From positions 372,001 through 436,000 of the forward strand of contig OY282368.1 of NCBI GenBank assembly GCA_958295725.1: a stretch of DNA of 64,000 nt, written 5' to 3'. The notes under the pieces were generated by a model. It had not been told where the DNA came from. It saw only the letters and a list, made by a program, of their open reading frames with translations, and ran no database searches. Positions 47,220-59,451 of this stretch are shown here, one piece after another. Within the stretch, counting starts at the first letter, position 1; the number at the start of each line of letters is the position of its first letter. The translations under genes were made by a program, and so were the position numbers. This DNA is from an uncultured Alphaproteobacteria bacterium. Its GTDB lineage: Bacteria; Pseudomonadota; Alphaproteobacteria; UBA2966.

Positions 47220-48713
47220 ATGGATACCGGGATCGTGTCCAGCCGCTCGTCCCTCGCCCTCCTGTCCGTCGCGGAGATGCGCGCCGCCGACCGGGCGGCG
47301 ATGGACGGCGGGGTGTCCGGCGCCACGCTGATGGAGGCGGCGGGAGCGGGCGTCGTGCGGGCGATGACCCGGCGCTGGGCGCCGCGGCCCACGGTCGTCC
47401 TCTGCGGTCCCGGCGACAACGGCGGTGACGGGTTCGTCGTCGCCAGGCGACTCCGGCGGGCGGGCGCCCGGGACGTCCGCTTGGCGCTGCTGGGGTCCCG
47501 CGAGGCGTTGCGGGGCGACGCGCGGGCCATGGCGGACGCCTGGGAGGGAGAGATATCGCCGCTCGGTCCGGAGTCGGTGGAGGGCGCGGCCCTGATCGTC
47601 GACGCCGTCTTCGGGGCCGGCTTGTCGCGCGAGGTGGACGGCGTCGCGCGAGCGGCGCTGGAGGCCGCCAACGCTGCCGACGCCGCGCGGGTCGCCGTCG
47701 ACGTCCCGAGCGGCATCCACGGCGATACCGGCCATGAACTCGGCCGTTGTTTCCGGGCCGACCTGTCGGTCACGTTCTTCCGTAAGAAGCCGGGACACCT
47801 GCTGCTCCCCGGCCGCGCGGCCTGCGGCGAGGTCGAGGTCGTGGACATCGGAATACCGGATTCGGTCCTGGACGCGATCGCGCCGCGGACGGTGGAGAAC
47901 GATCCGGCGCTCTGGGGCCATCTCGTCCCGGTTCCCGGACCCGCCACGCACAAATACCGCCGCGGCCATGCCCTGATCGTCGGCGGCGGCCCGGATAGCA
48001 CCGGCGCGGCGCGCCTCGCCGCGCGGGCGGCGCTGCGCGTCGGATCGGGCTTGGTCACGCTCGCCGGTCCGCCCGACTCCCTCGTCGTGAACGCCTCTCA
48101 CTCCACGGCCGTCATGACGGAGAGCTTCGCCGGGCCGGCCGAGCTCGGGGCGGTCCTGGGCCGCCGGCGCCGGAACGCCGTGCTCCTCGGTCCGGGGAAC
48201 GGCGTGACGGAGGCGACCTGCGACAACGTATTGGCGGCCCTGCGATCCCCGGTGGCCTGCGTGCTCGACGCCGACGCGCTGACCGCGTTCGCCGGGCGAC
48301 GGGACGCGCTGGCGGCGGCGGTCTCCGGTCCCTGCGTGCTCACGCCCCACGACGGCGAGTTCGCGCGCCTGTTCGGCGAGGCGCTCGGGGGGCGGGGGAA
48401 GGCGGACTCCGCGCGCCGGGCGGCGCGGTCGGTCGGCGCGACGGTGCTCCTCAAGGGCGCCGATACGGTCATCGCGGCGCCGGACGGGCGCGTCGCGATC
48501 GACGGCAACGCGCCGCCCGACCTGGCGACCGCGGGCACGGGCGACGTGCTGTCGGGTCTGGTCGTCGGATTGCTGGCCCAGGGCATGGAGCCGTTCGAGG
48601 CGACGAGCGCGGCGGCGTGGATGCACGGAGCCGCGGCGCGGGCCGTCGGCCCCGGCCTGATCGCCGAGGACCTGTCCGAGGCGCTGCCGGACGTCCTGTC
48701 GGGCCTCCGGTAG
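47220..48713 (+). CDS. nnr: Bifunctional NAD(P)H-hydrate epimerase / ADP-dependent NAD(P)HX dehydratase
   Basis: The 497-residue enzyme repairs hydrated NADH and NADPH. The N-terminal YjeF epimerase half (about 1-215) has LCGPGDNGGDGFVVARRL and AVDVPSGIHGDTG. The C-terminal kinase-like dehydratase half begins with HKYRRGHALIVGGGP. It contains the nucleotide loop TAGTGDVLSGLVVGLLAQG and a final helix with AAWMHGAAA. Both catalytic halves look complete, and the fused form is common in bacteria. A perfect 11-bp inverted repeat lies 30 nt after the stop codon. Confidence 0.93.
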   Translation: MDTGIVSSRSSLALLSVAEMRAADRAAMDGGVSGATLMEAAGAGVVRAMTRRWAPRPTVVLCGPGDNGGDGFVVARRLRRAGARDVRLALLGSREALRGDARAMADAWEGEISPLGPESVEGAALIVDAVFGAGLSREVDGVARAALEAANAADAARVAVDVPSGIHGDTGHELGRCFRADLSVTFFRKKPGHLLLPGRAACGEVEVVDIGIPDSVLDAIAPRTVENDPALWGHLVPVPGPATHKYRRGHALIVGGGPDSTGAARLAARAALRVGSGLVTLAGPPDSLVVNASHSTAVMTESFAGPAELGAVLGRRRRNAVLLGPGNGVTEATCDNVLAALRSPVACVLDADALTAFAGRRDALAAAVSGPCVLTPHDGEFARLFGEALGGRGKADSARRAARSVGATVLLKGADTVIAAPDGRVAIDGNAPPDLATAGTGDVLSGLVVGLLAQGMEPFEATSAAAWMHGAAARAVGPGLIAEDLSEALPDVLSGLR

Positions 48714-48742
48714 CCGGTCCTCGCCGGGTCGCGGGATCGCGG

Positions 48743-48779
48743 TCCATCCCCCTCCGACTTCCCCCGCCAGGGGGATGGA
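48743..48779. terminator. Perfect 11-bp inverted repeat after nnr
   Basis: TCCATCCCCCT (48743-48753) pairs with AGGGGGATGGA (48769-48779) around a 15-nt loop that itself contains CCCCC. It fits the dispersed C-rich/G-rich family. It sits between nnr and the tRNA-Leu gene, where a transcript end is expected. Confidence 0.5.
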
Positions 48780-48898
48780 GAAGTACGGATGGCCTCCGGC
48801 GGGGGCGAAGGCGAATCCGGTCTGGTGCCGGCCCCTCTCGTGCTATAGAAGGTGCGGGCCTCCGGGATCGGAACGAAGCCGGCCCGCTGGATGCCCGC

Positions 48899-48983
48899 GC
48901 GGCTGTGGTGGAACCGGTAGACACGCATGCCTTAGGAGCATGTGCCTTACGGCGTGGGGGTTCGAGTCCCTCCAGCCGCACCA
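48899..48983 (+). tRNA. tRNA-Leu (anticodon UAG), CCA encoded
   Basis: The 85-nt gene folds as a class II tRNA. The acceptor stem is GCGGCTG/CAGCCGC, the anticodon loop CTTAGGA carries TAG, the variable arm is long as in leucine tRNAs, the T-loop is GTTCGAGTC, and ACCA is encoded at the end. TATAGA at 48844-48849 may be its -10 box. It ends 42 nt before the tig start codon. Confidence 0.95.
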
Positions 48984-49025
48984 GAGCGTCTTGGGGACGA
49001 CCGCACCAGTCGGGGACGAGAGACC

Positions 49026-50372
49026 GTGATCGAAGTGACTCAGACCAGCGCGGAGGGCCTCAAGCGCGAATTCAAGGTCGTCGTCGATAACACGATGATC
49101 GAGGAGCGCGTCGGCGCCAAGCTCGGCGAACTGGCCGGCAGGATTTCGCTCCCCGGATTTCGTCCGGGCAAGGTGCCCCTGTCGCTCCTCAAGAAGCGCT
49201 ACGGCGATGCCGTCAGGGGCGAGGTCCTCGAGGAGACCGTGAGCGAGGGGACCCAACGGGCCCTCTCCGACCAGGGCTTGCGCGCCGCCGTTCGACCCGA
49301 GATCGAGATCACGAAGTTCGAGGAGGGCGGCGGGCTCGAATACACGCTTTCGATCGAGGCGTTCCCCGAGATCGAACCGGTCGACTTTTCGTCCATCGCG
49401 GTCGAGCAGCTCCGGGCCCAGCCGACGGAGGAGCGTATCCAGTCGCATCTGGAATGGATGGCGAAAGCCCAGACGACCTACGAGACCGAGGAAAACCGGG
49501 AGGCCCGGTCGGGCGACGCCGTCGTCATCGATTTCGTCGGGCGGCGCGACGGCGTCGAGTTCGAGGGCGGCAGTGCCCAGGACTTCCAGTTCGTCCTCGG
49601 ATCGGGTGCCTTCATTCCGGAGTTCGATGATCGGTTGGTCGGCGTGACCGCGGGCCGGCACCTCGATATCGACATGACCTTCCCGGATACCTACCCGGTG
49701 GAGGAGCTGGCGGGACAGCACGCCGTGTTCGAGATCGACGTCAAGGAGGTCAAGCGTCCCGAGGCGCCGGCGGTCGACGACGAGCTGGCCGCGAAGATGG
49801 GCGTGGAAAACCTGGAAGAGCTCAGGAAGGCGGTCTCGGACCAGATCAGGTCGGACTACGACCGGGTCTCGCGGGAGCGGGTCAAGCGCAAGCTCCTTGA
49901 CGCACTCGCCGAGCGGTGCGATTTCGAAATCCCCCGCGGACTCGTCGACGACGAATTCGAGGAAATCTGGAAGCGACTCGGGGAAGAGCACAAGACGTCG
50001 GACGAGGGCGGGGACGAGGAGGGTCCGCCGAAGTCCGAGGAGGAGGCGAAGGAAGAGTATCGGGCGATCGCCGAGCGGCGGGTCGGTCTGGGATTGCTGT
50101 TGTCGGACGTGGGCCGTCGCAACAATATCGAGGTGCAACAGGACGAGATCGACCGGGCGATGGCGGAGTATGCGCGGCAGTTTCCCGGAAGGGAACGCGA
50201 GGTCGTTCGGGAGCTTCGGGACGATCCTCGGGTGATAGCCAGGTTTCGGGGGCCCATTCTGGAGGACAAGGTCGTCGATTTCATTCTCGAGATGGCCGAC
50301 GTCGGCGAACGCGAGGTGACCCCGGACGAACTGCTGGACGAGCGCGGGGACGACGAGGAGTCCTCTTCGTGA
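49026..50372 (+). CDS. tig: Trigger factor (ribosome-bound chaperone and prolyl isomerase)
   Basis: The 448-residue protein binds nascent chains at the ribosome exit. The ribosome-binding signature [19 protein letters not shown] appears near residue 40. The FKBP-like PPIase domain (about 160-240, [20 protein letters not shown]) and a long helical C-terminal arm follow. The start is a GTG at 49026, 42 nt behind tRNA-Leu. A Glu/Asp/Ser-rich insert (about 322-340) and an acidic tail are a little longer than in Escherichia coli. The tig-clpP-clpX-lon order places chaperone and proteases together, as in many Proteobacteria. Confidence 0.95.
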   Translation: MIEVTQTSAEGLKREFKVVVDNTMIEERVGAKLGELAGRISLPGFRPGKVPLSLLKKRYGDAVRGEVLEETVSEGTQRALSDQGLRAAVRPEIEITKFEEGGGLEYTLSIEAFPEIEPVDFSSIAVEQLRAQPTEERIQSHLEWMAKAQTTYETEENREARSGDAVVIDFVGRRDGVEFEGGSAQDFQFVLGSGAFIPEFDDRLVGVTAGRHLDIDMTFPDTYPVEELAGQHAVFEIDVKEVKRPEAPAVDDELAAKMGVENLEELRKAVSDQIRSDYDRVSRERVKRKLLDALAERCDFEIPRGLVDDEFEEIWKRLGEEHKTSDEGGDEEGPPKSEEEAKEEYRAIAERRVGLGLLLSDVGRRNNIEVQQDEIDRAMAEYARQFPGREREVVRELRDDPRVIARFRGPILEDKVVDFILEMADVGEREVTPDELLDERGDDEESSS

Positions 50373-50466
50373 GGACGTCCGGCGACGTGTCCGCGCCGTT
50401 CCTCGACGAAGGCGCCGGGCGCCGTCCCGGCCATGTGATCAAGACCGAACGGAGCGTGGGTTCGCC

Positions 50467-51108
50467 ATGACGGATACCAGGATGCAGGCTCTCGTACCGA
50501 TGGTGGTCGAGCAGACCAACCGGGGGGAACGGGCGTACGACATTTACTCGCGGCTGCTCAAGGAGCGGATCGTGTTCCTCGCCGGCGCGGTCGACGATCA
50601 CGTGGCGAGCGTGATCACGGCCCAGCTTCTCTTCTTGGAGGCCGACAATCCGCGGAAGGACATCGCCTTCTACATCAATTCGCCGGGCGGCATCGTGTCG
50701 TCGGGTCTGGCGATCTACGACACCATGCAATACGTCCGCCCGGACATCTCGACGCTCTGCTTCGGCCAGGCGGCCTCGATGGGGTCGCTGCTTCTCGCGG
50801 CCGGTGCCAAGGGGAAACGGTACGCGTTGCCCAACGCGCGGATGATGATCCACCAGCCCCATGGCGGCGCTCAGGGCCAGGCGGCGGACATCGAGATCCA
50901 CGCAAGGGAGATCCTGGCGTTGCGGGACCGGCTCAACGCGATCTACGCGGAACATACGGGCCAGAGCCTCGACGTCATCGAGCGGAACATGGACCGGGAC
51001 AAGTTCCTGACTCCCGAGGAAGCCCGGGCCTTCGGGATCGTCGATGAAATCGTGGCGCGCCGCCCGGCGGCGCTCGACGCCGCCGGCAACGACGACGGCG
51101 ATGGCTGA
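50467..51108 (+). CDS. clpP: ATP-dependent Clp protease proteolytic subunit
   Basis: The 213-residue serine peptidase forms two stacked heptameric rings fed by ClpX. Catalytic Ser104 in GQAASMGS and His129 in MIHQPHGG are present, with the Asp further along near the [15 protein letters not shown] segment. The N-terminal leader is short ([20 protein letters not shown]). The C-terminal extension is Ala/Asp-rich. It lies between tig and clpX. Confidence 0.96.
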   Translation: MTDTRMQALVPMVVEQTNRGERAYDIYSRLLKERIVFLAGAVDDHVASVITAQLLFLEADNPRKDIAFYINSPGGIVSSGLAIYDTMQYVRPDISTLCFGQAASMGSLLLAAGAKGKRYALPNARMMIHQPHGGAQGQAADIEIHAREILALRDRLNAIYAEHTGQSLDVIERNMDRDKFLTPEEARAFGIVDEIVARRPAALDAAGNDDGDG

Positions 51109-51355
51109 CGATCCGGCGGTCCCGCCTTCGCGGACCGGGCTCCCGGGATCCGTTTCCGTCCGGCGGACGCGGCCGGACCGCCTGGTCGCGAGAGCGATCG
51201 GCTGCATGGACGGCATAATCAAGGGACCGATAAGGGACCGCCTCGCCGCGCGCGAGATTTGCGTTGTGGACGGCGGACCGAAGTCGCTAACATGAGGCCT
51301 CGGGTGCGGTGCCCCCGTGCGGGTTCGGCCCGACCTCCCAAGCCTCGGAGTTCCC

Positions 51356-52621
<1,266 letters not shown>

Positions 52622-52704
52622 GCGGACCGCTTGAACGGCGGTATCGGCAGAACCATGTATGAGGCGGGCGGTATCGTGGCCGCGCCGGACGACAGTCAGA
52701 GGGA

Positions 52705-55128
52705 ATGAGCAGGAAAATGGTTGAAGCGAATCCCGTCCAGGTTTTTCCCGTGCTTCCGCTGCGCGACATCGTCGTGTTTCCGCACATGATCGTTCCGCTG
52801 TTCGTGGGCCGGGACAAGTCCGTCCGGGCCCTGGAAGACGTCATGCGGGCCGACAAGCGGATCCTGTTGCTGGCCCAGAAGAACGCCAGCCAGGACGACC
52901 CGTCGCCGGACGACATTCATGCCGTCGGGACGATCGGGTCCGTGCTCCAGTTGCTGAAGCTGCCCGACGGCACGGTCAAGGTGCTGGTGGAAGGGGCGCA
53001 CCGGGCGCGCGTGCGGGGCTTCACCGACAACGCGGAGTTCTTCGAGGCCGAGGCGGAAATCCTGGAGGAGGCCAACAACGACCCGCAGGAGCTGGAAGCC
53101 CTGTCCCGTTCGGTGGTCGCGGAATTCGAGCAATACGTGAAGCTCAACAAGAAGATCACGCCGGAGGTCCTGGTGTCCCTGAACCAGATCGAGGATCCGG
53201 ACAAGCTCGCCGATACGGTCGCCTCGCACCTGCAGCTCAAGATCGCCGACAAGCAGGAGCTGCTGGAGATCCAGGGCGTGGGAGAGAGGCTGGAGCGGGT
53301 CTACTCGCTGATGGAGGGCGAGATCGGCGTGATGCAGGTCGAGAAGAAGATCCGCGGCCGCGTCAAGCGCCAGATGGAGAAGACCCAGCGCGAGTACTAT
53401 CTCAACGAACAGCTCAAGGCCATCCAGAAAGAGCTGGGCGAGGGGGAAGAGGGCGGCGGCGAGCTGGCCGAGCTGGAAGAGAAGATCGCCAAGACGAAGC
53501 TCTCGAAGGAAGCCCGGGAGAAGGCCGGCGCGGAGCTCAAGAAGCTGCGCAACATGAGCCCGATGTCGGCCGAGGCCACCGTGGTTCGCAACTATCTCGA
53601 CTGGATCCTGAACATCCCGTGGCGCAAGAAGAGCAAGATCAAGAAAGACATCAACTTCGCCCAAAAAGTCCTCGACGACGACCACTACGGTCTCGAGAAG
53701 GTGAAGGAGCGTATTCTCGAGCACCTCGCCGTCCAGCAACGGGCCAAGAAGCTCAAGGGACCGATCCTGTGCCTGGTCGGGCCGCCCGGTGTCGGCAAGA
53801 CGTCGCTGGGTCAGTCGATCGCCCGGGCCACGGGCAGGAACTTCGTCCGCATGTCGCTCGGCGGCGTGCGCGACGAAGCCGAGATTCGCGGCCATCGACG
53901 GACCTATATCGGTTCGCTGCCCGGCAAGATCGTCCAGTCGATGAAGAAGGCCAAGACGTCCAACCCTCTGATCATGCTGGACGAGGTGGACAAGCTGGGC
54001 GCCGACTTCAGGGGCGATCCGTCGGCGGCCCTGCTGGAAGTCCTGGACCCCGAGCAGAACCACGCCTTCAACGATCACTACCTCGAGGTCGACTACGATC
54101 TCTCCGACGTGATGTTCATCACCACGGCGAACACCTTGCGGATCATCCCGGCGCTTCTGGACCGCATGGAGGTTCTCCGCATATCGGGCTACACCGAGGA
54201 TGAGAAGGTCGAGATCGCGAAGCAGCACCTGCTTCCGAAGCAGATCGAGGCGCACGGCCTCGAGGAGGGAGAGTGGGCCCTGTCGGACGAAGCTCTGCGT
54301 TCCCTCATCCGTCATTACACCCGCGAGGCGGGGGTCCGGAACCTGGAGCGCGAGATCGCCGGCCTTTCGCGAAAGGCGATACGCGATATTCTCCAGCACG
54401 GCAGGAAACGCGTCCACGTCACCAAGAAGAGCCTCGAGAAGTACGCGGGCGTGCCCCGTTACCGGTCGAGCGAGCTGGAGGAGAAGGATCTGGTCGGCGT
54501 CTGCACGGGCCTCGCGTGGACCGAGGTGGGCGGTGAGCTGTTGTCGGTCGAAACCATCACGCTTCCCGGCAAGGGCCGCATCAACATTACGGGCAAGCTC
54601 GGCGACGTCATGCAGGAATCGGCGCAGGCCGCGGCCAGCTACGTGCGGGCGCGGTCGGTGTCGTTCGGCGTCAAGCCGACGATGTTCGAGAGACGCGACA
54701 TACACGTCCACATCCCGGAGGGAGCGACACCCAAGGACGGTCCCTCCGCCGGCATCGCGATGATCTCGGCGATCGTTTCGGTCCTGACCCAGAACCCGGT
54801 TCGCCGGGATATCGCGATGACGGGCGAGATCACCCTTCGGGGGCGTGTCCTGCCCATCGGCGGGCTCAAGGAAAAGTTGCTCGCCGCCTTGAGGGCCGGG
54901 GTCAAGACCGTGCTCATTCCGAAGGAGAACGAAAAGGATATCGCGGAGATCCCGGACAACGTCAAGCGTGGCCTCGATATCGTCGCGGTCGATACGGTCG
55001 ATGACGTGTTGAAGCTCGCGTTGACCAAGCCGTTGATACCCATCGAATGGGACGAGGAGGCGGAGCTCGCCAAAGTCGCCGCGAAAGGGGCCGAAGCGGA
55101 GGACCTCGACGGCGTCGTGACTCATTAG
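52705..55128 (+). CDS. lon: ATP-dependent protease Lon
   Basis: The 807-residue LonA protease degrades damaged and regulatory proteins. The N-terminal LON substrate-binding domain, a coiled coil around 200-280 ([20 protein letters not shown]), the AAA+ domain with [15 protein letters not shown] and the C-terminal serine protease with Ser681 (PKDGPSAG) and Lys722 (GGLKEKLL) are all there. The ATG at 52705 follows AGAGGGA. A second ATG four codons later is possible. It follows clpX by 83 nt. Confidence 0.96.
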   Translation: MSRKMVEANPVQVFPVLPLRDIVVFPHMIVPLFVGRDKSVRALEDVMRADKRILLLAQKNASQDDPSPDDIHAVGTIGSVLQLLKLPDGTVKVLVEGAHRARVRGFTDNAEFFEAEAEILEEANNDPQELEALSRSVVAEFEQYVKLNKKITPEVLVSLNQIEDPDKLADTVASHLQLKIADKQELLEIQGVGERLERVYSLMEGEIGVMQVEKKIRGRVKRQMEKTQREYYLNEQLKAIQKELGEGEEGGGELAELEEKIAKTKLSKEAREKAGAELKKLRNMSPMSAEATVVRNYLDWILNIPWRKKSKIKKDINFAQKVLDDDHYGLEKVKERILEHLAVQQRAKKLKGPILCLVGPPGVGKTSLGQSIARATGRNFVRMSLGGVRDEAEIRGHRRTYIGSLPGKIVQSMKKAKTSNPLIMLDEVDKLGADFRGDPSAALLEVLDPEQNHAFNDHYLEVDYDLSDVMFITTANTLRIIPALLDRMEVLRISGYTEDEKVEIAKQHLLPKQIEAHGLEEGEWALSDEALRSLIRHYTREAGVRNLEREIAGLSRKAIRDILQHGRKRVHVTKKSLEKYAGVPRYRSSELEEKDLVGVCTGLAWTEVGGELLSVETITLPGKGRINITGKLGDVMQESAQAAASYVRARSVSFGVKPTMFERRDIHVHIPEGATPKDGPSAGIAMISAIVSVLTQNPVRRDIAMTGEITLRGRVLPIGGLKEKLLAALRAGVKTVLIPKENEKDIAEIPDNVKRGLDIVAVDTVDDVLKLALTKPLIPIEWDEEAELAKVAAKGAEAEDLDGVVTH

Positions 55129-55166
55129 GCCGGAGAACGACCGGGCCTCCCACTCGGCTTTTCCCT

Positions 55167-55195
55167 TTGACGATGCGCCGGGCCCACCCTACACT
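55167..55195 (+). promoter_or_regulatory. Sigma-70-type promoter for hupB
   Basis: TTGACG (55167-55172) and TACACT (55190-55195) are separated by 17 nt. Transcription would start near 55202, leaving a leader of about 70 nt before the hupB GTG. The position between lon and hupB supports independent hupB expression. Confidence 0.65.
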
Positions 55196-55270
55196 TCATG
55201 GCGCGTCGGAGACGTCGTTCCGGGTTTCACCTACCCGAATTCCAATAAACATATGAGGGAGCCCCCTGTC

Positions 55271-55543
55271 GTGAACAAAAACGATCTTGTGGCAAGCGTA
55301 GCCAGCGATACCGGTCTCTCGAAGGCGGACGCGGCGAAAGCGGTCGACAGTGTGTTCGATACGATTTCCAAGGTGCTTTCGAACGGCTCGGATGTCAGAC
55401 TCGTCGGCTTCGGCACGTTCAGCGTCGCCGAACGCCGCGCTTCCGAGGGCCGCAATCCGCGAACCGGAGAGAGCATCAAAATACCGGCTTCGAGGCAGCC
55501 CAAGTTCAAGGCGGGTAAGGTTCTGAAGAACGCCGTGAACTGA
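55271..55543 (+). CDS. hupB: DNA-binding protein HU-beta
   Basis: The 90-residue HU homodimer-type nucleoid protein bends and compacts DNA. MNKNDLVASVAS is followed by the dimerising helices, GFGTFSVAERRASEGRNPRTG with the DNA-binding arm, and the PKFKAGKVLKNAVN end. I choose the GTG at 55271, which gives exact family length and has AGGGAG about 9 nt upstream; an ATG 18 nt earlier would add an untypical MREPPV. A promoter precedes it and a near-ideal terminator follows. Confidence 0.95.
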   Translation: MNKNDLVASVASDTGLSKADAAKAVDSVFDTISKVLSNGSDVRLVGFGTFSVAERRASEGRNPRTGESIKIPASRQPKFKAGKVLKNAVN

Positions 55544-55563
55544 GGGTTTCCCGAAGAGGTGTC

Positions 55564-55597
55564 CGGCCCCGGCCGCCTCCGTGGGCGGCCGGGGCCG
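55564..55597 (+). terminator. Strong hairpin terminator of hupB
   Basis: A perfect 14-bp GC stem (CGGCCCCGGCCGCC with GGCGGCCGGGGCCG) encloses a 6-nt loop, 20 nt after the hupB stop codon. CTTCGTTC follows, a weak T-run. It separates hupB from the tRNA genes. Confidence 0.8.
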
Positions 55598-55622
55598 CTT
55601 CGTTCGCCGGGCAGGGGATTTC

Positions 55623-55698
55623 GGGCGGTTAGCTCAGCCGGGAGAGCGCCACGTTTACACCGTGGAAGTCGGCGGTTCGATCCCGTCACCGCCCACCA
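55623..55698 (+). tRNA. tRNA-Val (anticodon UAC), CCA encoded
   Basis: The acceptor stem GGGCGGT/ACCGCCC, D-arm TAGCTCAGCCGGGAGAGC, anticodon stem CCACG/CGTGG with loop TTTACAC (TAC), and T-arm with GTTCGATCC are all readable. The gene ends ACCA. It lies shortly after the hupB terminator. Confidence 0.95.
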
Positions 55699-55838
55699 CG
55701 TCTCGCGGTCTCGGGTGTCGTTGGGGTTTCCGCCTCGGAGAAGACCTTCATGCCTTCGGCCCGCCTCTCCGGGCCACGCCGGGACGACCGCTTGACTCCC
55801 CGGAACGGGGTACAGTACAGGGGCTTGGTTCCCGGTTG

Positions 55839-55916
<78 letters not shown>

Positions 55917-56002
55917 CCATCGCGTCGGACCGGTTCGCGGGATCCGGACCGGATGGTCGGGCGCCTTCGGGCGGTCCGAACCCGCCCGCGCCCAATCTCC
56001 AC

Positions 56003-56031
56003 TTTCAATCGCGCGGGCGCGCGCCTATAAT
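56003..56031 (+). promoter_or_regulatory. Promoter of the nuo operon
   Basis: TTTCAA (56003-56008) and a consensus TATAAT (56026-56031) are separated by 17 nt. This is the only perfect -10 box I noticed before a gene here. Transcription would begin near 56038, about 104 nt before the nuoA ATG. Confidence 0.7.
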
Positions 56032-56141
56032 GGCGGCTGTGTTCGCACGGGGGTGACGGCGGTGTTTTCGCCGCCTCGTCGGTCACCGGGTCGACGCGTT
56101 TTTCATGGTCCGAGCGATTGTTGGCAACCGTGGCTGGCGGC

Positions 56142-56507
56142 ATGCAAGGGTTTATCGTCGAATACCTGCCGATTCTCGTGTTTCTCGCCATTGCCGTCGG
56201 AATGGCCATCGTCGTCGTGGCCGCCTCGTATGTCGCGGCGCGTCACTATCCGGACGGCGAGAAACTCTCGCCCTATGAATGCGGCTTCGAAGCCTTCGGC
56301 GATGCCCGCCGCCAGTTCGACGTGCGTTTCTATCTCGTCGCCCTGCTGTTCATCATCTTCGATCTCGAAGTCGCCTTCCTGTTCCCTTGGGCGGTCGCGC
56401 TGGGGGATATCGGGGTCTTCGGTTTCTGGTCGATGATGATCTTCCTCGTCATTCTGACCGTCGGGTTCGTCTACGAGTGGCGGAAGGGAGCGCTCGAATG
56501 GGAATGA
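56142..56507 (+). CDS. nuoA: NADH-quinone oxidoreductase subunit A
   Basis: The 121-residue membrane subunit of respiratory complex I has three helices. The conserved loop [16 protein letters not shown] lies between helices one and two and [12 protein letters not shown] follows in helix two. The ATG at 56142 gives the normal length; an upstream TTG would add eight unlikely residues. It is the first gene of the nuo operon and overlaps nuoB by 10 nt. Confidence 0.95.
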   Translation: MQGFIVEYLPILVFLAIAVGMAIVVVAASYVAARHYPDGEKLSPYECGFEAFGDARRQFDVRFYLVALLFIIFDLEVAFLFPWAVALGDIGVFGFWSMMIFLVILTVGFVYEWRKGALEWE

Positions 56508-57031
56508 CAGCGCCGCCGCGGCCGCCGGATCACGATCTGGATGCGCCGTTCGAGCGGATGTCGCGGGTCCTCGACGACAAGAGCTTTCTCGTCACCAGGG
56601 TCGATGACGTGGCCAACTGGGCGCGAACCGGTTCCCTGTGGTGGATGACGTTCGGCCTCGCCTGTTGCGCGGTCGAGATGATGCACGCCTCGATGCCGCG
56701 GTACGACCTGGATCGTTTCGGGGTGGTTCCGCGCGCCAGCCCGAGACAGTCGGACCTGATGATCGTCGCGGGAACGCTTTGCAACAAGATGGCGCCGGCG
56801 TTGCGCAAGGTCTACGACCAGATGGCCGAACCCCGCTGGGTCATTTCGATGGGAAGCTGCGCCAACGGCGGCGGTTACTACCACTACTCCTACTCGGTCG
56901 TCCGGGGCTGCGACCGGATCGTACCCGTGGACATCTACGTTCCGGGCTGCCCGCCGACGGCCGAGGCGCTGGTGTACGGGATCCTGCAACTCCAGAAGAA
57001 GATACGGCGGACGGGAACGGTCACCCGTTAG
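56498..57031 (+). CDS. nuoB: NADH-quinone oxidoreductase subunit B
   Basis: The 177-residue peripheral-arm subunit holds the N2 [4Fe-4S] cluster that reduces quinone. The ligands appear in [27 protein letters not shown] and the [10 protein letters not shown] segment. The ATG at 56498 has AGGGAG 8 nt upstream; a second ATG two codons later overlaps the nuoA stop exactly (ATGA). It is required next to NuoD at the quinone site. Confidence 0.95.
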   Translation: MGMTAPPRPPDHDLDAPFERMSRVLDDKSFLVTRVDDVANWARTGSLWWMTFGLACCAVEMMHASMPRYDLDRFGVVPRASPRQSDLMIVAGTLCNKMAPALRKVYDQMAEPRWVISMGSCANGGGYYHYSYSVVRGCDRIVPVDIYVPGCPPTAEALVYGILQLQKKIRRTGTVTR

Positions 57032-57074
57032 CGCGGGTCGACGGTGCGAAGCCTTTTACGTGGTCACGGGGAAC

Positions 57075-57683
57075 ATGGACGAAGCGCTCTCCGAACTCGC
57101 GGAATACGTCGCGGCCGCCTTCCCGGGCGAGGTCGCGGCCACGGAGGTCGCGTTCCACGAACTCGTGGTGGCGGTGGACCGCGAGTCGATCGTCAAGGTC
57201 CTGACGTTCCTGCGCGATGACGCCAACTGCGGATTTCGCGTTCTGGTCGATATCTGCGGCGTGGACTGGCCGGAGCGCGAGACGCGGTTCGACGTGGTCT
57301 ACAACCTGCTCTCGCTCACCCACAATCAGCGCATACGGGTCAAGGTCCAGACGGACGAGCGGCACCCCCTGCCGTCCGTGGCCGGCGTCTTCAGATCGGC
57401 CGGCTGGTACGAACGCGAAGCCTGGGACATGTACGGCATCATGTTTTCCGGACACTCCGACCTGCGCCGCCTGTTGACCGATTACGGATTCGAGGGCCAT
57501 CCGCTCCGGAAGGATTTCCCTCTGACCGGGCATGTCGAGCTCCGCTACGACGACGAGGAGAAGCGCGTCGTCTACGAGCCCGTGTCCCTGACGCAGGAAT
57601 TCCGCACGTTCGATTTCCTGAGCCCGTGGGAAGGTGCGCGGTATCTCCTTCCGGGGGACGAGAAGGCGCGAGGCGAAGGCTGA
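57075..57683 (+). CDS. nuoC: NADH-quinone oxidoreductase subunit C
   Basis: The 202-residue 30-kDa subunit stays separate from NuoD, unlike the NuoCD fusion of enteric bacteria. It contains the conserved [20 protein letters not shown] and [17 protein letters not shown]. The ATG at 57075 follows GGGGA; an upstream GTG at 57060 is an alternative. Its stop overlaps the nuoD start (TGATG). Confidence 0.95.
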   Translation: MDEALSELAEYVAAAFPGEVAATEVAFHELVVAVDRESIVKVLTFLRDDANCGFRVLVDICGVDWPERETRFDVVYNLLSLTHNQRIRVKVQTDERHPLPSVAGVFRSAGWYEREAWDMYGIMFSGHSDLRRLLTDYGFEGHPLRKDFPLTGHVELRYDDEEKRVVYEPVSLTQEFRTFDFLSPWEGARYLLPGDEKARGEG

Positions 57684-58861
57684 TGGCGGAAGTCCGCATC
57701 GAGCCCTACACCATGAACTTCGGGCCGCAACACCCGGCGGCGCACGGGGTTCTGCGGCTCGTCATGGAGCTCGACGGCGAGATCGTGGAGCGCGTCGACC
57801 CGCACATCGGCCTCCTGCATCGCGGCACCGAAAAGCTGATCGAGCACAAGACCTATCTCCAGGCGATCCCGTACTTCGACCGCCTCGACTACGTCTCGAT
57901 GATGTGCCAGGAGCACGCCTTCGTGCTGGCCATCGAGAAGCTGCTGGCGCTGGAGGTGCCGGCGCGGGGCCGGTACGTGCGCGTGCTGTTCAGCGAGATC
58001 ACCCGGGTGCTCAACCATCTCCTCAACGTGACGACGCAGGGGATGGACGTCGGCGCGATGACGCCGGTCCTGTGGGGCTTCGAGGAACGGGAGAAGCTGT
58101 TCGAGTTCTACGAACGGGTCTCCGGTGCCCGTATGCACGCCGCGTACTTCCGGGTCGGCGGCGTGCATCAGGATCTCCCCGCCGGACTGACCGACGATAT
58201 CGCGGAGTGGGCGGAGAAGTTTCCCGCGGTCATCGACGATATCGAAAATCTGCTGACGGAGAACCGGATCTTCAAGCAGCGCAATGTCGATATCGGCGTC
58301 GTCACGGCCGAACAGGCGATGGATTGGGGCTTCACGGGGGTCATGCTGCGCGGCTCCGACGTCGCGTGGGACTTGCGCAAGGCCCAGCCCTACGAGGTCT
58401 ATTCGTCGATGGAATTCGACATCCCCGTCGGCAAGAACGGCGATTGCTACGACCGCTATCTCTGCCGGGTCGAGGAGATGCGCCAGAGCGTACGCATCAT
58501 CAAGCAGTGTCTCGAACGCCTTCCCGACGGTCCCGTGACCGCGACCGACAACAAGGTGGTGCCGCCGAGGCGGGAGGAGATGAAATCCTCCATGGAAGCC
58601 CTCATCCACCATTTCAAGCTGTACACGGAGGGTCACCGCGTGCCCGCCGGCGAGACCTACACCGCCGTCGAGGCGCCCAAGGGCGAATTCGGGGTCTACC
58701 TCGTGTCCGACGGGACGAATTCGCCCTATCGGTGCAAGATCCGCGCACCGGGCTTCGCGCATCTCCAGGCGCTGGACTTCCTGACGCGGGGCCACATGCT
58801 CGCCGATGTGGTGGCGATCATCGGGACACTGGACATCGTGTTCGGCGAGGTCGACCGATGA
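57683..58861 (+). CDS. nuoD: NADH-quinone oxidoreductase subunit D
   Basis: The 392-residue 49-kDa subunit is related to NiFe-hydrogenase large subunits but lacks the metal cysteines, and forms the quinone cavity with Nuo[17 protein letters not shown] at the N-terminus and [14 protein letters not shown] follow the family. The end [14 protein letters not shown] is the standard C-terminus. Start and stop both overlap neighbours (TGATG and ATGA). Confidence 0.96.
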   Translation: MAEVRIEPYTMNFGPQHPAAHGVLRLVMELDGEIVERVDPHIGLLHRGTEKLIEHKTYLQAIPYFDRLDYVSMMCQEHAFVLAIEKLLALEVPARGRYVRVLFSEITRVLNHLLNVTTQGMDVGAMTPVLWGFEEREKLFEFYERVSGARMHAAYFRVGGVHQDLPAGLTDDIAEWAEKFPAVIDDIENLLTENRIFKQRNVDIGVVTAEQAMDWGFTGVMLRGSDVAWDLRKAQPYEVYSSMEFDIPVGKNGDCYDRYLCRVEEMRQSVRIIKQCLERLPDGPVTATDNKVVPPRREEMKSSMEALIHHFKLYTEGHRVPAGETYTAVEAPKGEFGVYLVSDGTNSPYRCKIRAPGFAHLQALDFLTRGHMLADVVAIIGTLDIVFGEVDR

Positions 58862-59451
58862 GCGATACGCGCGCCGGCTTCGAGTTCACGCGGGCTCTTC
58901 GGACCGAGGCCGACAAGATCGTCGCCAGGTACCCGGAAGGACGGCGGGCGAGTGCCGTCCTTCCGGTTCTGGATATCGTTCAACGGCGCAACGGAGGCTG
59001 GGTGACCACGGAGATGGTCGATGCGGTCGCCGGATATCTGGATATGGCGCCCATACGCGTCTACGAGGTCGCGACCTTCTACACGATGATAAACCTGGAG
59101 CCCGTCGGCGAGACCGTGGTCGAGGTCTGCACGACGACGCCGTGCTGGCTCCGGGGATGCGACGGCATCGTCCGGGCCTGCGAGGAAGCGCTGGGCATCG
59201 GGCTGGGCGACACCGGCGCGGACGGCAAGTTCACGCTGCGGGAGGTCGAGTGTCTCGGGGCGTGCGTCAACGCTCCCGTCGTCCGCATAAACGACGATTA
59301 CTACGAGGATCTCGATCCCGACCGCGCGCGCGCCGTATTGGCCGCGGTTTCGCGCGGCGCTTCCCCGCCGCCGGGGCCGCAGACGAGCCGCGCGGCTTCG
59401 GCCCCGGCGAGCGGGCCGACCACCTTGCGCGCGAGCGCCGGAAGCTCCTGA
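58858..59451 (+). CDS. nuoE: NADH-quinone oxidoreductase subunit E
   Basis: The 197-residue 24-kDa subunit carries the N1a [2Fe-2S] cluster. The ligands are the C-x4-C of VCTTTPC and the C-x3-C of ECLGAC. The N-terminal helical part ([18 protein letters not shown]) contacts NuoF. The C-terminal 35 residues (Ala/Pro/Ser-rich) are an untypical low-complexity tail. Start overlaps the nuoD stop and its own stop overlaps the nuoF ATG. Confidence 0.95.
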   Translation: MSDTRAGFEFTRALRTEADKIVARYPEGRRASAVLPVLDIVQRRNGGWVTTEMVDAVAGYLDMAPIRVYEVATFYTMINLEPVGETVVEVCTTTPCWLRGCDGIVRACEEALGIGLGDTGADGKFTLREVECLGACVNAPVVRINDDYYEDLDPDRARAVLAAVSRGASPPPGPQTSRAASAPASGPTTLRASAGSS

